Source: Haliclona indistincta (taxonomy: Eukaryota; Porifera; Demospongiae; Haplosclerida; Chalinidae). Taken from it: a stretch of DNA of 64,000 bases. A program made the translations under genes and the position numbers. The stretch lies in the NCBI GenBank assembly GCA_964017065.1, contig OZ024788.1:4170887-4234886 (forward strand). The letters run 5' to 3'. The notes under the pieces were generated by a model. The model searched no databases. It was given only the letters and a program-made list of their open reading frames with translations, and was not told the origin of the DNA. Position 1 is the stretch's first letter, and each line of letters starts with the position of its first letter. Shown here one piece after another: positions 38,501 to 43,335 of this stretch.

Positions 38501-41500
38501 AGCGTCCCGAACCCATAAAACGTCCAAATTTTCTCGGCAGCCCTTTTGCTTTCATAAAATCTTAGTATTCGGGAAATTTGCACTGAAGCCATAGAAAAAC
38601 GCCAGATGCCAATGAGTTTAGTGCAAGGGACACACAGAAAACCTCTGATTTTTTGAGGTTATTAAATTTTGTGTTTTTCAATTTAGCTTAAAAAGGGCTT
38701 AAAGGGTTCAACAAATGCATGTAAATAGAGTCACCTTTGTATGCTGCTTTGAAGTAAAAACAAATCTTGCTCTCCAATGGTTGATTCCTTCTAGCTTGTG
38801 GTAGAACACTTGATAGACACACTCAACAACATTCTGAGCTTCTTTCTCAAACTTGATGATGCTTGGTTCAGTCCGTACTCCTTTCAGCTTAGCCTCAACA
38901 GTGAGGTCAGGAGGTGTGGTCTTGTCAGAGTCTGCTGTGATCATCATCTCTATGTGTGGTGGACTACCCTCACCAGTATACCCCTCTATGGTAGCTTTGT
39001 GAACCTGAGAAAAAAATGAACCCTGATTCTAGATCTCAAAGGCTGGTGCAAATTCGTTTGCTGCAGGAGCCCATTTGTCGCAAGCATAGATAATACAGTA
39101 CAAGTGGACATGCAACGAGCGCGTATATAGGTTAAAATTTCTTTTAGTTGAAGACTGAAAATTTATCCAGAAATTCAGCTCTTTATACAACTGACAGTAG
39201 TGTTTAAAAACACACTGCGCTTCTGAGCAAGCCATAACAAAGTAAAGCACAGCAACAATTCCAATCCTATAGAATCAATTCTATAGAATAGATTTGCTGG
39301 AATATCAAAGCATTCTCTTCCTTAACAGTAGTAAAAGTGTAGGTTATATCCCGCGTTAGCGGGATATACGTCCCGCCAACATGGGATATAACTTACTTGT
39401 ATCATGCTAAAGGCTGTTCTGATCTTGGGCACGCGACGCAGAGGGAAATACGACCCGTTATATCCCTCAAATAGCCCAATCTGATTGGTCAGAATAGTCT
39501 TAGTATGGTATAAACGCTAGCTGCTAGAAGCACTACTACTGTGTTGTACAGCTAGCTAGCTGAATAAACATGCGCTCGTGCCAATTCGTTTAAGGAATTT
39601 CGTAGTTTAGATCCGTGTCATCCGCTGCAGTGACGTCCTCACGCAATGTAGTAGTATGTGGACACGTTGCATATCCACTTGTGTATTATCTATGCTAAGT
39701 CTATGAAGTCCTTGAGAGTGTGAGCATTCCTTGTACTGTATTATCTATGTCACAAGTAAACAAAAAATTGCTGACTAGAAAAGTGTGCATGTAAAGTAGT
39801 CAGTGCATCCCCAGCTGTTTTATAGTACAGATTGAACCTAGGCACCTAGTTTTTGAAATGTGTACTAAACCTCCATATTTCGGCAAGCGCTTTGGTTCTT
39901 TATCACTGTAAGCCAACAGCCCGAGTGAAAAGTGCTGTACTTCATGGAAAAGAACTGTAGACGCGTTCTCTTTCAAAACATGTGCTCTTCGCCACAATTA
40001 GTTGGTGCTTCTGGAACTTTTGCTACAATTACTTCAAATTAATATTATTGGGCAAGCAAATCTGAAATTATTTATTTTGAAAAAATTTGGTATTCAAAAC
40101 TATTATACTAACAGTAGAATATGTGCATGCACTAACCTTATAATCAGATTTATAAACAGTCCATCCATCAGGTTTGTTGGTAACCTTCACTTGTATTGTG
40201 TCAGACGATTTCCAAGAGCAATCAATAGGAGAACCATATTTTTTATAATCCTTATAGAACATCTTCACACTCTGTTGTATAAAGAACACATTGTAATGAA
40301 CAATAATTCATTCTCTCATAACTAACCTCAAGATGATCTTCTGACAACACAAATACAAATTTAACCTTCCAATGATTGAGACCAATCTTTTGATAGTACA
40401 TCTGACAGACACACTTTGCTATGTTTGACACATTGTAACTCAAGATAGTAATGAATAACACTTACCACAAATTAGAGACAATTCCATATTGTTGATGAGA
40501 GGATAATCTAATAATATTTATTTTAACAAGTTTAAAGAATGAGGCATTGAAGAAAAAACATACCTCTTCTTGTTATTCGACAAAAATTAATGACAAATGT
40601 TAGTATAGCAACAACTGCCAAAACCATTGTTACCACCAAAACAGCAACTATAATACCAGTTATAGCACCTCCTGATAGTCCTGATGGCTGACCAACAGAA
40701 GTAGGAGGAGTAGTGACTGTGGATATATACATGATTACTCAGCGTAATTACAGTCAAATATAAGTTATAAACATACATGAACCGACAGTCGAAGGGAAAA
40801 TAATGGTAGTTGGACTTGTAGTTGGAGCTAAAGAAGAAAGTAAAAATTAAAAGAGATAAATTATTGTGGATATAAATTAGATGTTCCGCGCTTTTTAGGA
40901 ATTTGCGCTTTCTCGAGAAAGCGCAAATTCCTAAAAAGCGCGAAACATAATACAATTATGAAATTTCAGTGAATTTTAAGCTTAATAAACTTACATGAAC
41001 TTGAAATGAAAAAATTGGTAGTTGTAGTATATGTTGTTCGACTCACACTTAGAACTGAAGAAAGCAAAATAGAGAAATGAAGTCAGTAATAATTATAGTA
41101 CAAATAAATGCACTAACTAAGTATACAACGTTGTTGACTGGATGGTCCTGATCTATTGATACTGTCCACTCCAAGTACTGTAACACAGTACTCCACACCA
41201 GTAGGAAGTGTCACTGTAGTGTTGGTGTCACTAGTGGTGATGTTGAGGTAGACACTGTCATCAGAGGAGTTGATGATAGTGACCACATACTGCACTGCAC
41301 AGTCACTCATACTCCAGCTAATCAGTAGTGATGAGCTAATGGTACTGCTTTGTATGATAGAGGTCACAGTAGGGGCAGGAGGTTCTACAATAGCGATAAA
41401 AATAATTATTTAACTAAAGTTCTTTGGAACACATACACCAGCCCTTTATAATAAATGTTGATGGATTTGAGAAAAGGGGTCACTTCGCTCCTGATTTTTG

Positions 41501-42496
41501 AATGCACGCCTGTTTTCAAATGGTTGCTACTCAGTCAAACATTACTGAAACTCAATGAAATTTTGTATGTTTGATCATTCTGCTTGCTGTATATCAAATT
41601 TTAGAGCCATGGTACCAAATTTGGATAAAATTTGGCAGCAAGTTGAAAACATGCGTGCTTTCGAAAATTACAGGAGCGAAGTGACCCCTTTTCTCAAATC
41701 CGCTCACAAATTAATATATGCAATAGAGCGTTCTTGCTCAGCCTCACAATGAACACAAGTTTGCCTAGGTTGTGCTATACCTAGTTCTAATTGGCTGTGA
41801 AGCAATTAGAAAGGCATGGCAATAGAAACTTGAAGTCTTCACAGGTATCCTTTGAATAAAAAACAAACAAAGCATGCAGTGGAGTGTTATTTCAAGTTTA
41901 CTTAGAGCAGTGAGGCAATAAACAGCCGTGTTTTTGGTCACACATACACACATAAATACCAAAACACTTAACCCTCAGGTGTTCAAGTGCTATAAGGTAC
42001 AAAATTAATAATTCGTGATACCGTTTATCAGAAGTGCATTTTCCCCCCGCATTCCATCACCATTGCCATCACAGGTCAAAGTTAAAGTAGTGATATTCAC
42101 AAGAGAAGAGACGCTGACAGTAGCTATTGAAGTGTAGTTGTTTCCATCAGAACTGACCATTGTCAACTGAACAGTAAAGACTCCGTGTTGTTCAGGTTCG
42201 TTTAAAGGTCTACTGAAGTTATTGTAGACTAGCGGTATCAAGTTTGAGTATTGCCATAAAAGCGCTGTTGTGTCGGTCATGCATGTCAGAGTTATTGTTG
42301 GCGTGCTGGCCGATAATTCAGATAAGCACACCACCTGGGGAGTGAGTGTAACTGTAAAAGAAGAGATATATAGCAAGATAGTTGAACAAACATTCATATT
42401 GTAGCATTGCTCACCCAGTCCATGCACGCAAGACGTTTTTGCAATCAGCAAAATCGAAAGAACGAGGAGACAACAAGAGCGCAGAAGGGTTAACAT
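5362..42496 (-). CDS. giant Ig-FN3 single-pass receptor with an array of a novel repeated module (3' end off window)
   Basis: I assembled 20 exons, all GT-AG and all phase-compatible. In transcript order: 42415-42496, 42022-42351, 41118-41384, 40995-41054, 40777-40827, 40564-40716, 40466-40507, 40327-40418, 40137-40271, 38735-39004, 29079-29210, 28188-28407, 23095-23198, 14754-14882, 14520-14703, 11329-11411, 11139-11273, 9288-9554, 8936-9076, 5362-5578. They encode 1031 codons and end in phase 1, so the gene continues beyond the left edge. The order is signal peptide, Ig-like, FN3, Thr-rich stalk, membrane helix, then at least five and a half copies of a ~140-residue module I cannot name. 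Introns reach 9.5 kb and are full of mobile elements. Extra exons inside the large introns cannot be excluded, and a boundary between two genes within the module array is possible but not required. Confidence 0.75.
5805..6115 (+). mobile_element. composite foldback element, copy 3 (truncated)
   Basis: Carries only the left arm (TTTCTATCGAAATC to CATCAGTGGCTG) and the start of the body (TTTCAGTGAAGTGCAG...). The second arm and everything after ~6115 are missing. Confidence 0.7.
6116..7086. other. receptor intron sequence without recognisable element
   Basis: No exon or full mobile element is apparent. A 16-bp inverted repeat (TTCTCGATCAGTTGCA at 6910-6925 and its complement at 6966-6981) flanks a 40-bp loop and could mark a small MITE remnant. 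Confidence 0.4.
7087..8743 (-). mobile_element. composite foldback element, copy 4
   Basis: Reversed copy: outer block and GCGTTCAAACGCTGAT near 7145, CACGTG body, and foldback arms at ~8360-8743. It is ~390 bp longer than other copies because of an insertion at about 7656-8043. Confidence 0.75.
7656..8043. mobile_element. small nested insertion in copy 4
   Basis: Compared with the other copies, the sequence between GGCGAACACAA and GTGTTCATTAGAAC is extra. Its ends are ACCCGTGCGC and GCGCACGGGT, an exact 10-bp inverted repeat. Family unknown; the target duplication is not obvious. Confidence 0.55.
8936..9554 (-). CDS. receptor module 4 (c and a fused, b)
   Basis: Exon 9288-9554 (ATIEGYTGEGSPPHIEMMI, KLKGVQKPNNIIKFEKEA, CVYQVFYHKIALNHWRAK) and exon 8936-9076 (GLYQDANNRPPFHIMFGGG, VIPAGWEVTINQQYQQ), both phase 0. 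It is nearly identical in organisation and sequence to module 1 and gives the cleanest view of a complete module: 136 codons in 619 bp. Confidence 0.8.
9620..10833 (+). mobile_element. composite foldback element, copy 5
   Basis: Full-length forward copy: arms ~9626-9780 and ~9836-9985, body with two CACGTG sites (~10355 and 10379), and the terminal block GGGAGGCACTACCGTGCC. It lies in the intron between receptor exons 11139-11273 and 9288-9554. Confidence 0.8.
11139..14703 (-). CDS. receptor module 3 (c, a, b)
   Basis: Exon 14520-14703 is segment c (YALNGVGSPPHCEISLKAA, ITLKGVRGP). Exon 11329-11411 is segment a (LYYQEIDLNHWKVVFVFV, SEDHLE). Exon 11139-11273 is segment b (EYGSPIDCYWKSSDPIQV, NKPDGWTV). 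It matches module 0 in a and b. The c exon is separated by only 50 bp from the preceding b exon, so the array is locally compact where no element has inserted. Confidence 0.7.
11412..12236. other. receptor intron sequence
   Basis: No gene or classified element. An inverted pair, AGAGATCTTGCA near 11549 and TGCAAGATCTCT near 11636, with GTAGCCACC repeats nearby, suggests an unclassified MITE. Confidence 0.35.
12237..13362 (+). mobile_element. composite foldback element, copy 6
   Basis: Forward copy with arms at ~12245-12385 and ~12490-12610 and the terminal GGGAGGCACTACCATGCC block at 13340-13362. More diverged than copies 5 and 8; one CACGTG site is lost. Confidence 0.75.
13368..13776. mobile_element. 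TA-flanked MITE with an internal perfect foldback
   Basis: Ends CCGTATAGCGGGTAATTTT and its inverted counterpart AAAATTACCTGCTATACGG, each flanked by TA (13366-13367 and 13777-13778), which suits a Tc1/mariner-type element. Inside it lies a second structure: 90-bp arms 13482-13571 and 13603-13692, reverse complements around a 31-bp loop. Confidence 0.75.
13912..14324. mobile_element. foldback MITE with ~134-bp arms
   Basis: Arms at ~13912-14045 and ~14188-14324 are near-perfect inverse copies (TTTTCCAAAAGTACGTCATC ... ATCAACATACAAGC). The ends differ by a few bases. The loop of ~140 bp has no coding content. Confidence 0.75.
14424..14497 (+). mobile_element. composite foldback element, copy 7 (fragment)
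   Basis: Only the outermost part of one arm (TTTCTATCGAAATC, then GAACAAGCATGGAATGG), with an internal deletion, just downstream of the receptor exon 14520-14703. Confidence 0.6.
14754..28407 (-). CDS. receptor module 2 (c, a, b on separate exons)
   Basis: Exon 28188-28407 is segment c (AAVEQYTGEGEPPYCEMTL, ITLI-type GVRE core), with a tail ending LPFMSPG. Exon 23095-23198 is segment a (CVYQVFHHK, LNDWKASIAFYSKDP). Exon 14754-14882 is segment b (YYQDANSDPPVDI, KVDGWTVILNEQ). The phases are 0, 1, 0 as in module 3. The c exon is the sister of the exon at 5362-5578. A transposon with its own genes (16319-18755) lies in the a-b intron. Confidence 0.7.
14969..16193 (+). mobile_element. composite foldback element, copy 8
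   Basis: Full-length forward copy; arms ~14975-15120 and ~15185-15335, body with CACGTG and TTGCGCAA near 15735-15750, terminal GGGAGGCAC...GTGCCTCCC block at ~16170-16193. Confidence 0.8.
16472..17997 (-). pseudogene. pogo/jerky-type DDE transposase with one frameshift
   Basis: From the ATG at 17997 the frame runs 448 codons to 16651. It has an N-terminal helix-turn-helix region (about residues 60-115, SYVHYNPKERARIGKYA), a second HTH-like region after RGRPP (about 135-200) and a DDE_1 catalytic core. The candidate acidic residues are in NSDQ, VWDVFRGQ and QPLDLTVNG, so the triad looks intact. The frame ends early at 16651, but the conserved C-terminal segment (LSTIKPLHASWL, GWKKAGI) continues in another frame down to 16472. 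A single-base indel at ~16655-16668 is the simplest reading; no acceptor fits an intron. Otherwise full length (~510 codons), so decay is recent. Confidence 0.8.
18106..18618 (+). CDS. HIRAN-domain protein carried by the transposon
   Basis: A 170-residue intact frame. Residues ~8-110 fit the HIRAN domain pattern known from HLTF/Rad5-type helicases: FLCGLRGYHVYRS, then ETNNPYDRYAIAA (the N-P-Y-D core) and VVGHLPNEISR. A highly acidic Ser/Asp tail follows (DDDISDSSSDESDNE). HIRAN domains bind DNA ends; here the gene lies inside the transposon, divergent from the transposase. Inference: an accessory factor for end recognition or for repair after excision. No helicase part is present. Confidence 0.75.
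   Translation: MADLTFRFLCGLRGYHVYRSVWTPKQQEILDAHQETNNPYDRYAIAAWKRASSPVLKKVVGHLPNEISRFTWFIIAHGAAITVRVVAVQYRRSPLIRGGLEIPVEVCVAMANSNENTRALHKYIDFFNDHYEEPVGENFRDYTDSILSGLGVDDDISDSSSDESDNEPSN
19167..19771 (+). repeat. dispersed repeat family B, copy 1
   Basis: Starts TTAACCCTTTAATTGC and ends CTTAAAGGATTAA, a short terminal inverted repeat. The interior contains CTGTTCCAAACTAGCACTG and GCAAACAGCAC. Related copies are at 22481-22850 (inverted, truncated), 30749-31356 and, strongly diverged, 38189-38712. A short CA dinucleotide run lies just upstream (~19140-19159). No coding capacity. Confidence 0.7.
19773..20460. mobile_element. TA-flanked MITE (GGCGGGTAC ends)
   Basis: Ends AGGGGGCGGGTAC and, inverted, AGGTGGCGGGTAC, flanked by TA at 19771-19772 and 20461-20462. 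688 bp, no protein recognised. Confidence 0.65.
20463..21340. other. receptor intron sequence
   Basis: No exon seen. The segment 20470-20640 (GAACAGATTTGACAAAACCC, AGACAGCAAAGTGCTGACC) is a diverged copy of the duplicated repeat at 43336-44230. An inverted pair around ATTAATG with GGGCAACC lies at ~21210-21300. Confidence 0.45.
21341..22397 (-). mobile_element. composite foldback element, copy 9
   Basis: Reversed copy starting inside the outer block (ACATACAATG, GTCAAACGTTGATATTTC) with CACGTG sites near 21692 and arms at ~22075-22200 and ~22290-22397. The outer GGGAGGCAC block is missing. Confidence 0.75.
22402..22850 (-). repeat. AAACCATAG repeat joined to family B copy 2
   Basis: 22402-22475 (AAACCATAGTATGAATAATT to ACAGCCCGCACGC) is the inverse of the end of the nested element at 33004-33199. 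It runs directly into an inverted, 5'-truncated family B copy ending CAACTAAAGGGTTAA at ~22848. The arrangement implies one repeat inserted next to or into the other. Confidence 0.6.
23199..23833. other. receptor intron sequence
   Basis: Between receptor exon 23095-23198 and the next MITE. Only a short local repeat of CTCGTAGTAGTCA/ACTCATAGTAGCCAG type (23685-23745) is visible; no exon or full element. Confidence 0.4.
23834..24454. mobile_element. TA-flanked MITE (GACCATTTT ends)
   Basis: Ends GACCATTTTTAG and, inverted, GACCATTTTAGG, flanked by TA. 621 bp. Open frames inside (for example on the minus strand, 23849-24220) have no recognisable homology. Confidence 0.65.
24507..25792. mobile_element. 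non-autonomous Mutator-like element
   Basis: Terminal inverted repeats of about 86 bp (TAGCCTCGTTCCCTGCCAAA ... GGTACACACTGCAAGGGT on the left; the inverse at 25708-25792). Flanked by a 9-bp direct duplication, CTGTCATCT, at 24498-24506 and 25793-25801. Long terminal repeats with a 9-bp target duplication are the hallmark of Mutator-like elements. No transposase inside; the middle is occupied by a second element. Confidence 0.8.
24969..25640. mobile_element. hAT-like MITE nested in the Mutator-like element
   Basis: Ends CAGGAGCGCATATGAACAAG and the inverse CTTGTTTATATGCGCTCCTG, flanked by an 8-bp direct duplication CTTCATCG (24961-24968 and 25641-25648). An 8-bp duplication plus a CAGG..GCG-type terminus is typical of hAT elements. 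672 bp, no intact gene. Confidence 0.8.
25802..26966. other. receptor intron sequence without recognisable content
   Basis: Short frames only; no module exon, no clear inverted termini. AT-rich throughout. Confidence 0.4.
26969..27485. mobile_element. TA-flanked MITE (GGCGCTTCAGCGG ends)
   Basis: Ends AGGTGGCGCTTCAGCGGAAA and, inverted, GGGATGGCGCTTCAGCGGTA, flanked by TA at 26967-26968 and 27486-27487. 517 bp. A small plus-strand frame (27051-27281) inside has no recognised homology. Confidence 0.65.
27712..28120. mobile_element. pogo/Tigger-type MITE
   Basis: Ends CAGTGCAACCTCGATTATCC and, inverted, CAGTGCAAGATTATCCGGAC, flanked by TA. The CAGT...CCTCGATTATCCG signature is that of pogo/Tigger elements. 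Internal ATTATCCGGA-type repeats lie next to both ends. 409 bp, no coding capacity, just downstream of the receptor exon 28188-28407 in transcript order. Confidence 0.8.
28408..29078. other. receptor intron between module 1 b and module 2 c
   Basis: No element recognised; a 671-bp intron. Confidence 0.4.
29079..39004 (-). CDS. receptor module 1 (c and a fused, b)
   Basis: Exon 38735-39004 carries segments c and a without an intron (ATIEGYTGEGSPPHIEMMI, then KLKGVR, CVYQVFYHK, NHWRARFVF). Exon 29079-29210 is segment b (LYQDANSCQWYDISFGGG, RIPAGWEVNINKQ). The intron between them is 9.5 kb of mobile elements. In the sister module 4 (8936-9554) the equivalent intron is only 211 bp, so the expansion came after the duplication. 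Confidence 0.75.
29211..30748. other. receptor intron sequence with a short tandem repeat
   Basis: A roughly 30-bp unit (ATCATGCTCTCTTGTAGCACG type) is repeated about three times at 29956-30040. A hairpin-like stretch with GCCACGCGG/CGTGGCAT lies near 30252-30270. No exon is seen. Confidence 0.45.
30749..31356 (+). repeat. dispersed repeat family B, copy 3
   Basis: Starts TTTAACCCTTTAGTTGC and ends CTATAAAGGGTTAA. It is collinear over its length with 19167-19771 (shared CTGTTCCAAACTAGCACTG and ACTTTTCACACTATTTATGA), so this pair defines the full element of ~605 bp. Confidence 0.75.
31548..32088. mobile_element. non-autonomous element with 9-bp target duplication and Pol III-like cargo
   Basis: Ends GGGGTTTGGCTTTGTTCACC and the inverse of GGGGTCCGGCTTTGTTCACC, both continuing CCCTTTGAAAC, flanked by TGCCACTAG at 31539-31547 and 32089-32097. 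The 9-bp duplication suggests a Mutator-like origin. The interior holds a tRNA-like segment, a C/G-rich segment with repeated GACGATCCTTA(A)GGCTTA blocks (31833-31930) and TTTAGGG repeats (31966-31986). Confidence 0.75.
31680..31790 (+). ncRNA. tRNA-like Pol III unit (possible SINE head)
   Basis: A perfect B-box GGTTCGAATCC at 31752-31762 sits in a T-arm-like stem (CGTAGG/CCTGCG), an A-box-like TAGTCCAGCGG lies ~50 bp upstream, and a TTTTTT terminator follows at ~31779. It does not fold into a complete cloverleaf by eye, so it is more likely a tRNA-derived repeat than a functional tRNA gene. Confidence 0.5.
32323..32760 (+). mobile_element. composite foldback element, copy 10 (internal deletion)
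   Basis: Both foldback arms (~32328-32475 and ~32535-32685) are followed directly by the terminal ACATTGTATGTATCC and AGAGTCACTACCGTGCTTCC blocks; the ~750-bp CACGTG body is absent. The arms plus outer block are therefore sufficient for, or left over from, transposition. Confidence 0.8.
32781..33350. mobile_element. element with 150-bp terminal inverted repeats
   Basis: Arms 32781-32930 and 33201-33350 are symmetric near-identical inverse copies, from ATAAAAACATTTTAAC inward to GCTACCTCCCTA. The interior includes a second repeat, 33004-33199, with ends TAAACCATAGT/ACTATGGTTTA, related to 22402-22475, and a hairpin AGTTATATACC/GGTATATAACT at 32969-32999. Confidence 0.8.
33510..33719 (-). pseudogene. 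fragment of a Crypton-derived DUF3504 / KIAA1958-QRICH1-type protein
   Basis: From the ATG at 33719 the frame reads a basic N-terminus (MEPPAKKTKT) and then PKNTSKSTKWALKVFHAWRE, which resembles the conserved start of the DUF3504 region in KIAA1958/QRICH1/ZMYM2-like proteins and Crypton recombinases (pattern N-T-x-K-S-T-x-W-A-x-x-x-F-x-x-W). The frame stops at 33510 and no continuation is seen, so it is a fragment or an isolated exon in an intron of another gene. The open frame extends upstream to 33809 with Cys-rich sequence of unclear relevance. Confidence 0.45.
33821..33941. repeat. 121-bp foldback repeat
   Basis: CCCGGTCTCT at 33821 and AGAGACCGGG ending at 33941 bound two inverse arms that meet near CTCGGGCTCCGCCCTCGG; flanked by AGTTAA on both sides, a likely target duplication. 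Two or three mismatches and small indels between the arms. Confidence 0.7.
34122..35325 (-). mobile_element. composite foldback element, copy 11
   Basis: Reversed full-length copy: outer block TTAGGGAGGCACGGTAG at ~34125, GCGTTCAAACGCTGAT at 34199, body, and arms at ~34940-35070 and ~35180-35325. A 195-codon minus-strand frame (34203-34790) crosses the body but is not conserved in the other copies, so I do not call it a gene. Confidence 0.8.
36126..36914. mobile_element. 789-bp insertion with 5-bp target duplication
   Basis: Inserted into the body of copy 12. Ends GAGAGTTTTAGTTA and its exact inverse; flanked by CAATA at 36121-36125 and 36915-36919. The unoccupied site (TTCAATATCATGC) is seen in the other copies, which proves the insertion. 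Superfamily uncertain. Frames inside (up to 128 codons) resemble nothing I recognise. Confidence 0.85.
37521..37931. mobile_element. 411-bp TA-flanked MITE (CAGTACCGCTCACGAG ends)
   Basis: Second insertion in copy 12. Ends CAGTACCGCTCACGAGTAAG and the exact inverse, with TA on both sides. Much more GC-rich than its host, with repeated CGGGTGCGGGTAC-like and GCCCGCGG motifs. Terminal CAGT plus a TA duplication suggests a Tc1/mariner-pogo MITE. Confidence 0.85.
38189..38712 (+). repeat. dispersed repeat family B, copy 4 (diverged)
   Basis: Begins TTAACCCTTTAAATAC and ends CTTAAAGGGTTCAA. The interior is only loosely collinear with copies 1 and 3 (GAAGTGAAGCC, CGACCTCGTCA) and may be a separate subfamily. 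Confidence 0.55.
39340..39500. repeat. GGGATATA repeat with inverted ATCCC motifs and CCAAT element
   Basis: GTTATATCCCGCG/GCGGGATATA inverted motifs followed by CCCAATCTGATTGGTCA. The latter block recurs at ~51078-51095 (GGGCAATCTGATTGGTCA) and, diverged, at ~23018, so it belongs to a dispersed repeat. The surrounding intron 39005-40136 shows no exon. Confidence 0.4.
40137..40418 (-). CDS. receptor module 0 (segments a and b)
   Basis: Exon 40327-40418 (segment a: VCQMYYQK, LNHWKVKFVFVLSEDHLE) and exon 40137-40271 (segment b: YGSPIDCSWKSSD, NKPDGWTVYKSDYK). A full module reads c-a-b; here the c part is missing and only the short linker exon precedes it. The closest relative is module 3 at 11139-11411, which shares SEDHLE, YGSPIDC and KVTNKPDGWTV. 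The segments are rich in beta-type residues and Trp/Tyr. I recognise no family. Confidence 0.7.
40466..42496 (-). CDS. receptor N-terminal part: signal peptide, Ig-like, FN3, stalk, transmembrane helix
   Basis: Exon 1 starts at the ATG 42496-42494 and encodes a signal peptide (MLTLLRSCCLLVLSILLI). Exon 2 (42022-42351) is Ig-like, with CMTD...LLWQYS...LTLTC cysteine/tryptophan spacing and several N-glycosylation sites. Exon 3 (41118-41384) is FN3-like (APTVTS, LLISWSMSDC, YCVTVLGVDS). Exons 4-6 form a Thr/Pro/Ser-rich stalk and a helix (AITGIIVAVLVVTMVLAVVA) followed by CRITRR, a stop-transfer signal that places everything downstream in the cytoplasm. Exon 7 (40466-40507) is a 14-residue linker. 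Introns are 50-700 nt. The ectodomain suggests a surface recognition or adhesion receptor; the ligand is unknown. Confidence 0.75.
40887..40942. repeat. perfect 56-bp palindrome in a receptor intron
   Basis: Two exactly complementary 28-bp arms with no loop, centred on TCTCGAGA (CGCGCTTTTTAGG ... CCTAAAAAGCGCG). It lies in the 167-bp intron between the two stalk exons 40995-41054 and 40777-40827. Confidence 0.9.
41463..41701. mobile_element. 239-bp MITE in the Ig-FN3 intron
   Basis: Ends GGATTTGAGAAAAGGGGTCA and the exact inverse (31-bp arms that continue CTTCGCTCCTG). Located in the intron between receptor exons 42022-42351 and 41118-41384. Confidence 0.8.
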
Positions 42497-42539
42497 CAAA
42501 AGACAGGGTGTGGCTCTTGCTTAAGCGTATCAGTTGAGG

Positions 42540-42640
42540 AACACAAATACAGATCGTCTGCTGGTAGCTAGACAAACCCTGTTTGTTGTTTTATGCTGAC
42601 GTAATCACACTCAAACACTCACAATTACAGTATTTATAAT
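42540..42640 (-). promoter_or_regulatory. presumed promoter region of the receptor gene
   Basis: About 100 bp upstream of the receptor ATG there is a TGACGTAA element (42597-42604 on the plus strand), a CRE/ATF-type site. No TATA box stands out. The assignment is by position only. Confidence 0.25.
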
Positions 42641-42844
42641 TATAATCATTACTCCAAGCGGAAATTCCTTTGTGAGCACTAGTCATGAAAATCGTTATCA
42701 AATAATTATTGCTTCTATAGGTGATTACTGCTATTATAATATTCATCTGAACGAAATTTTAGCTAATGCAAAAATTTACAAGACATATTCGTTTTATTAT
42801 AGTCAATAGTGGATACCATAGACTACGAGAACATAATGCACTGC

Positions 42845-42990
42845 TTATTTCCTCCTCCTAGTCGTTATCATCATGTATCACAGCAGTGGTAGTGTTTATT
42901 GATAGGTCTCAGTAGTTGTGACTGTGAGGTTGCCATGCAGTTGAAACTACTGCTGTTGCACTTCTGTGAATTTAGTTTACATCTGCATTT
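42845..42990 (-). pseudogene. degenerate copy of the terminal exon found at 63726-63928
   Basis: Shares in order the features of the right-edge exon: CATGGCA, the Thr/Ala stretch reading TTTAVIHDD, and an acidic end. It has an in-frame stop after about CAACTACTGA and a shortened acidic tail. The exon was duplicated between the two ends of this cluster and decayed here. Confidence 0.5.
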
Positions 42991-42999
42991 CAGCCAAGA

Positions 43000-43335
43000 A
43001 AAAATTTGCAATTTCAGACAATACAAAAATTAATATTACATGTACGCTATAGATACATGTAGATACTTACCATGTACGTAGAAACAGTATTGTATAGAGC
43101 ATCTGCATTGTTTAACATACTAATCACATTTTTGACACCTTAAATGTGACCAGATCTGAGAAAATGAGCCACAAGGGGATCTCTAGTAGATGAAAACAAC
43201 TCATAATGATTAATTTTATAATAATTTTGGTAAAAACCAGTTTTGTCATTGAACAGAACAAGGATAATACTTATCATTTTCACACAAGCTTTAGTATTCT
43301 GTCTGATCTTTATAATTAAGCATATGCAAATGCGC
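43000..43335. other. intergenic sequence without recognisable content
   Basis: AT-rich spacer upstream of the receptor gene; no exon or element recognised. Confidence 0.4.
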
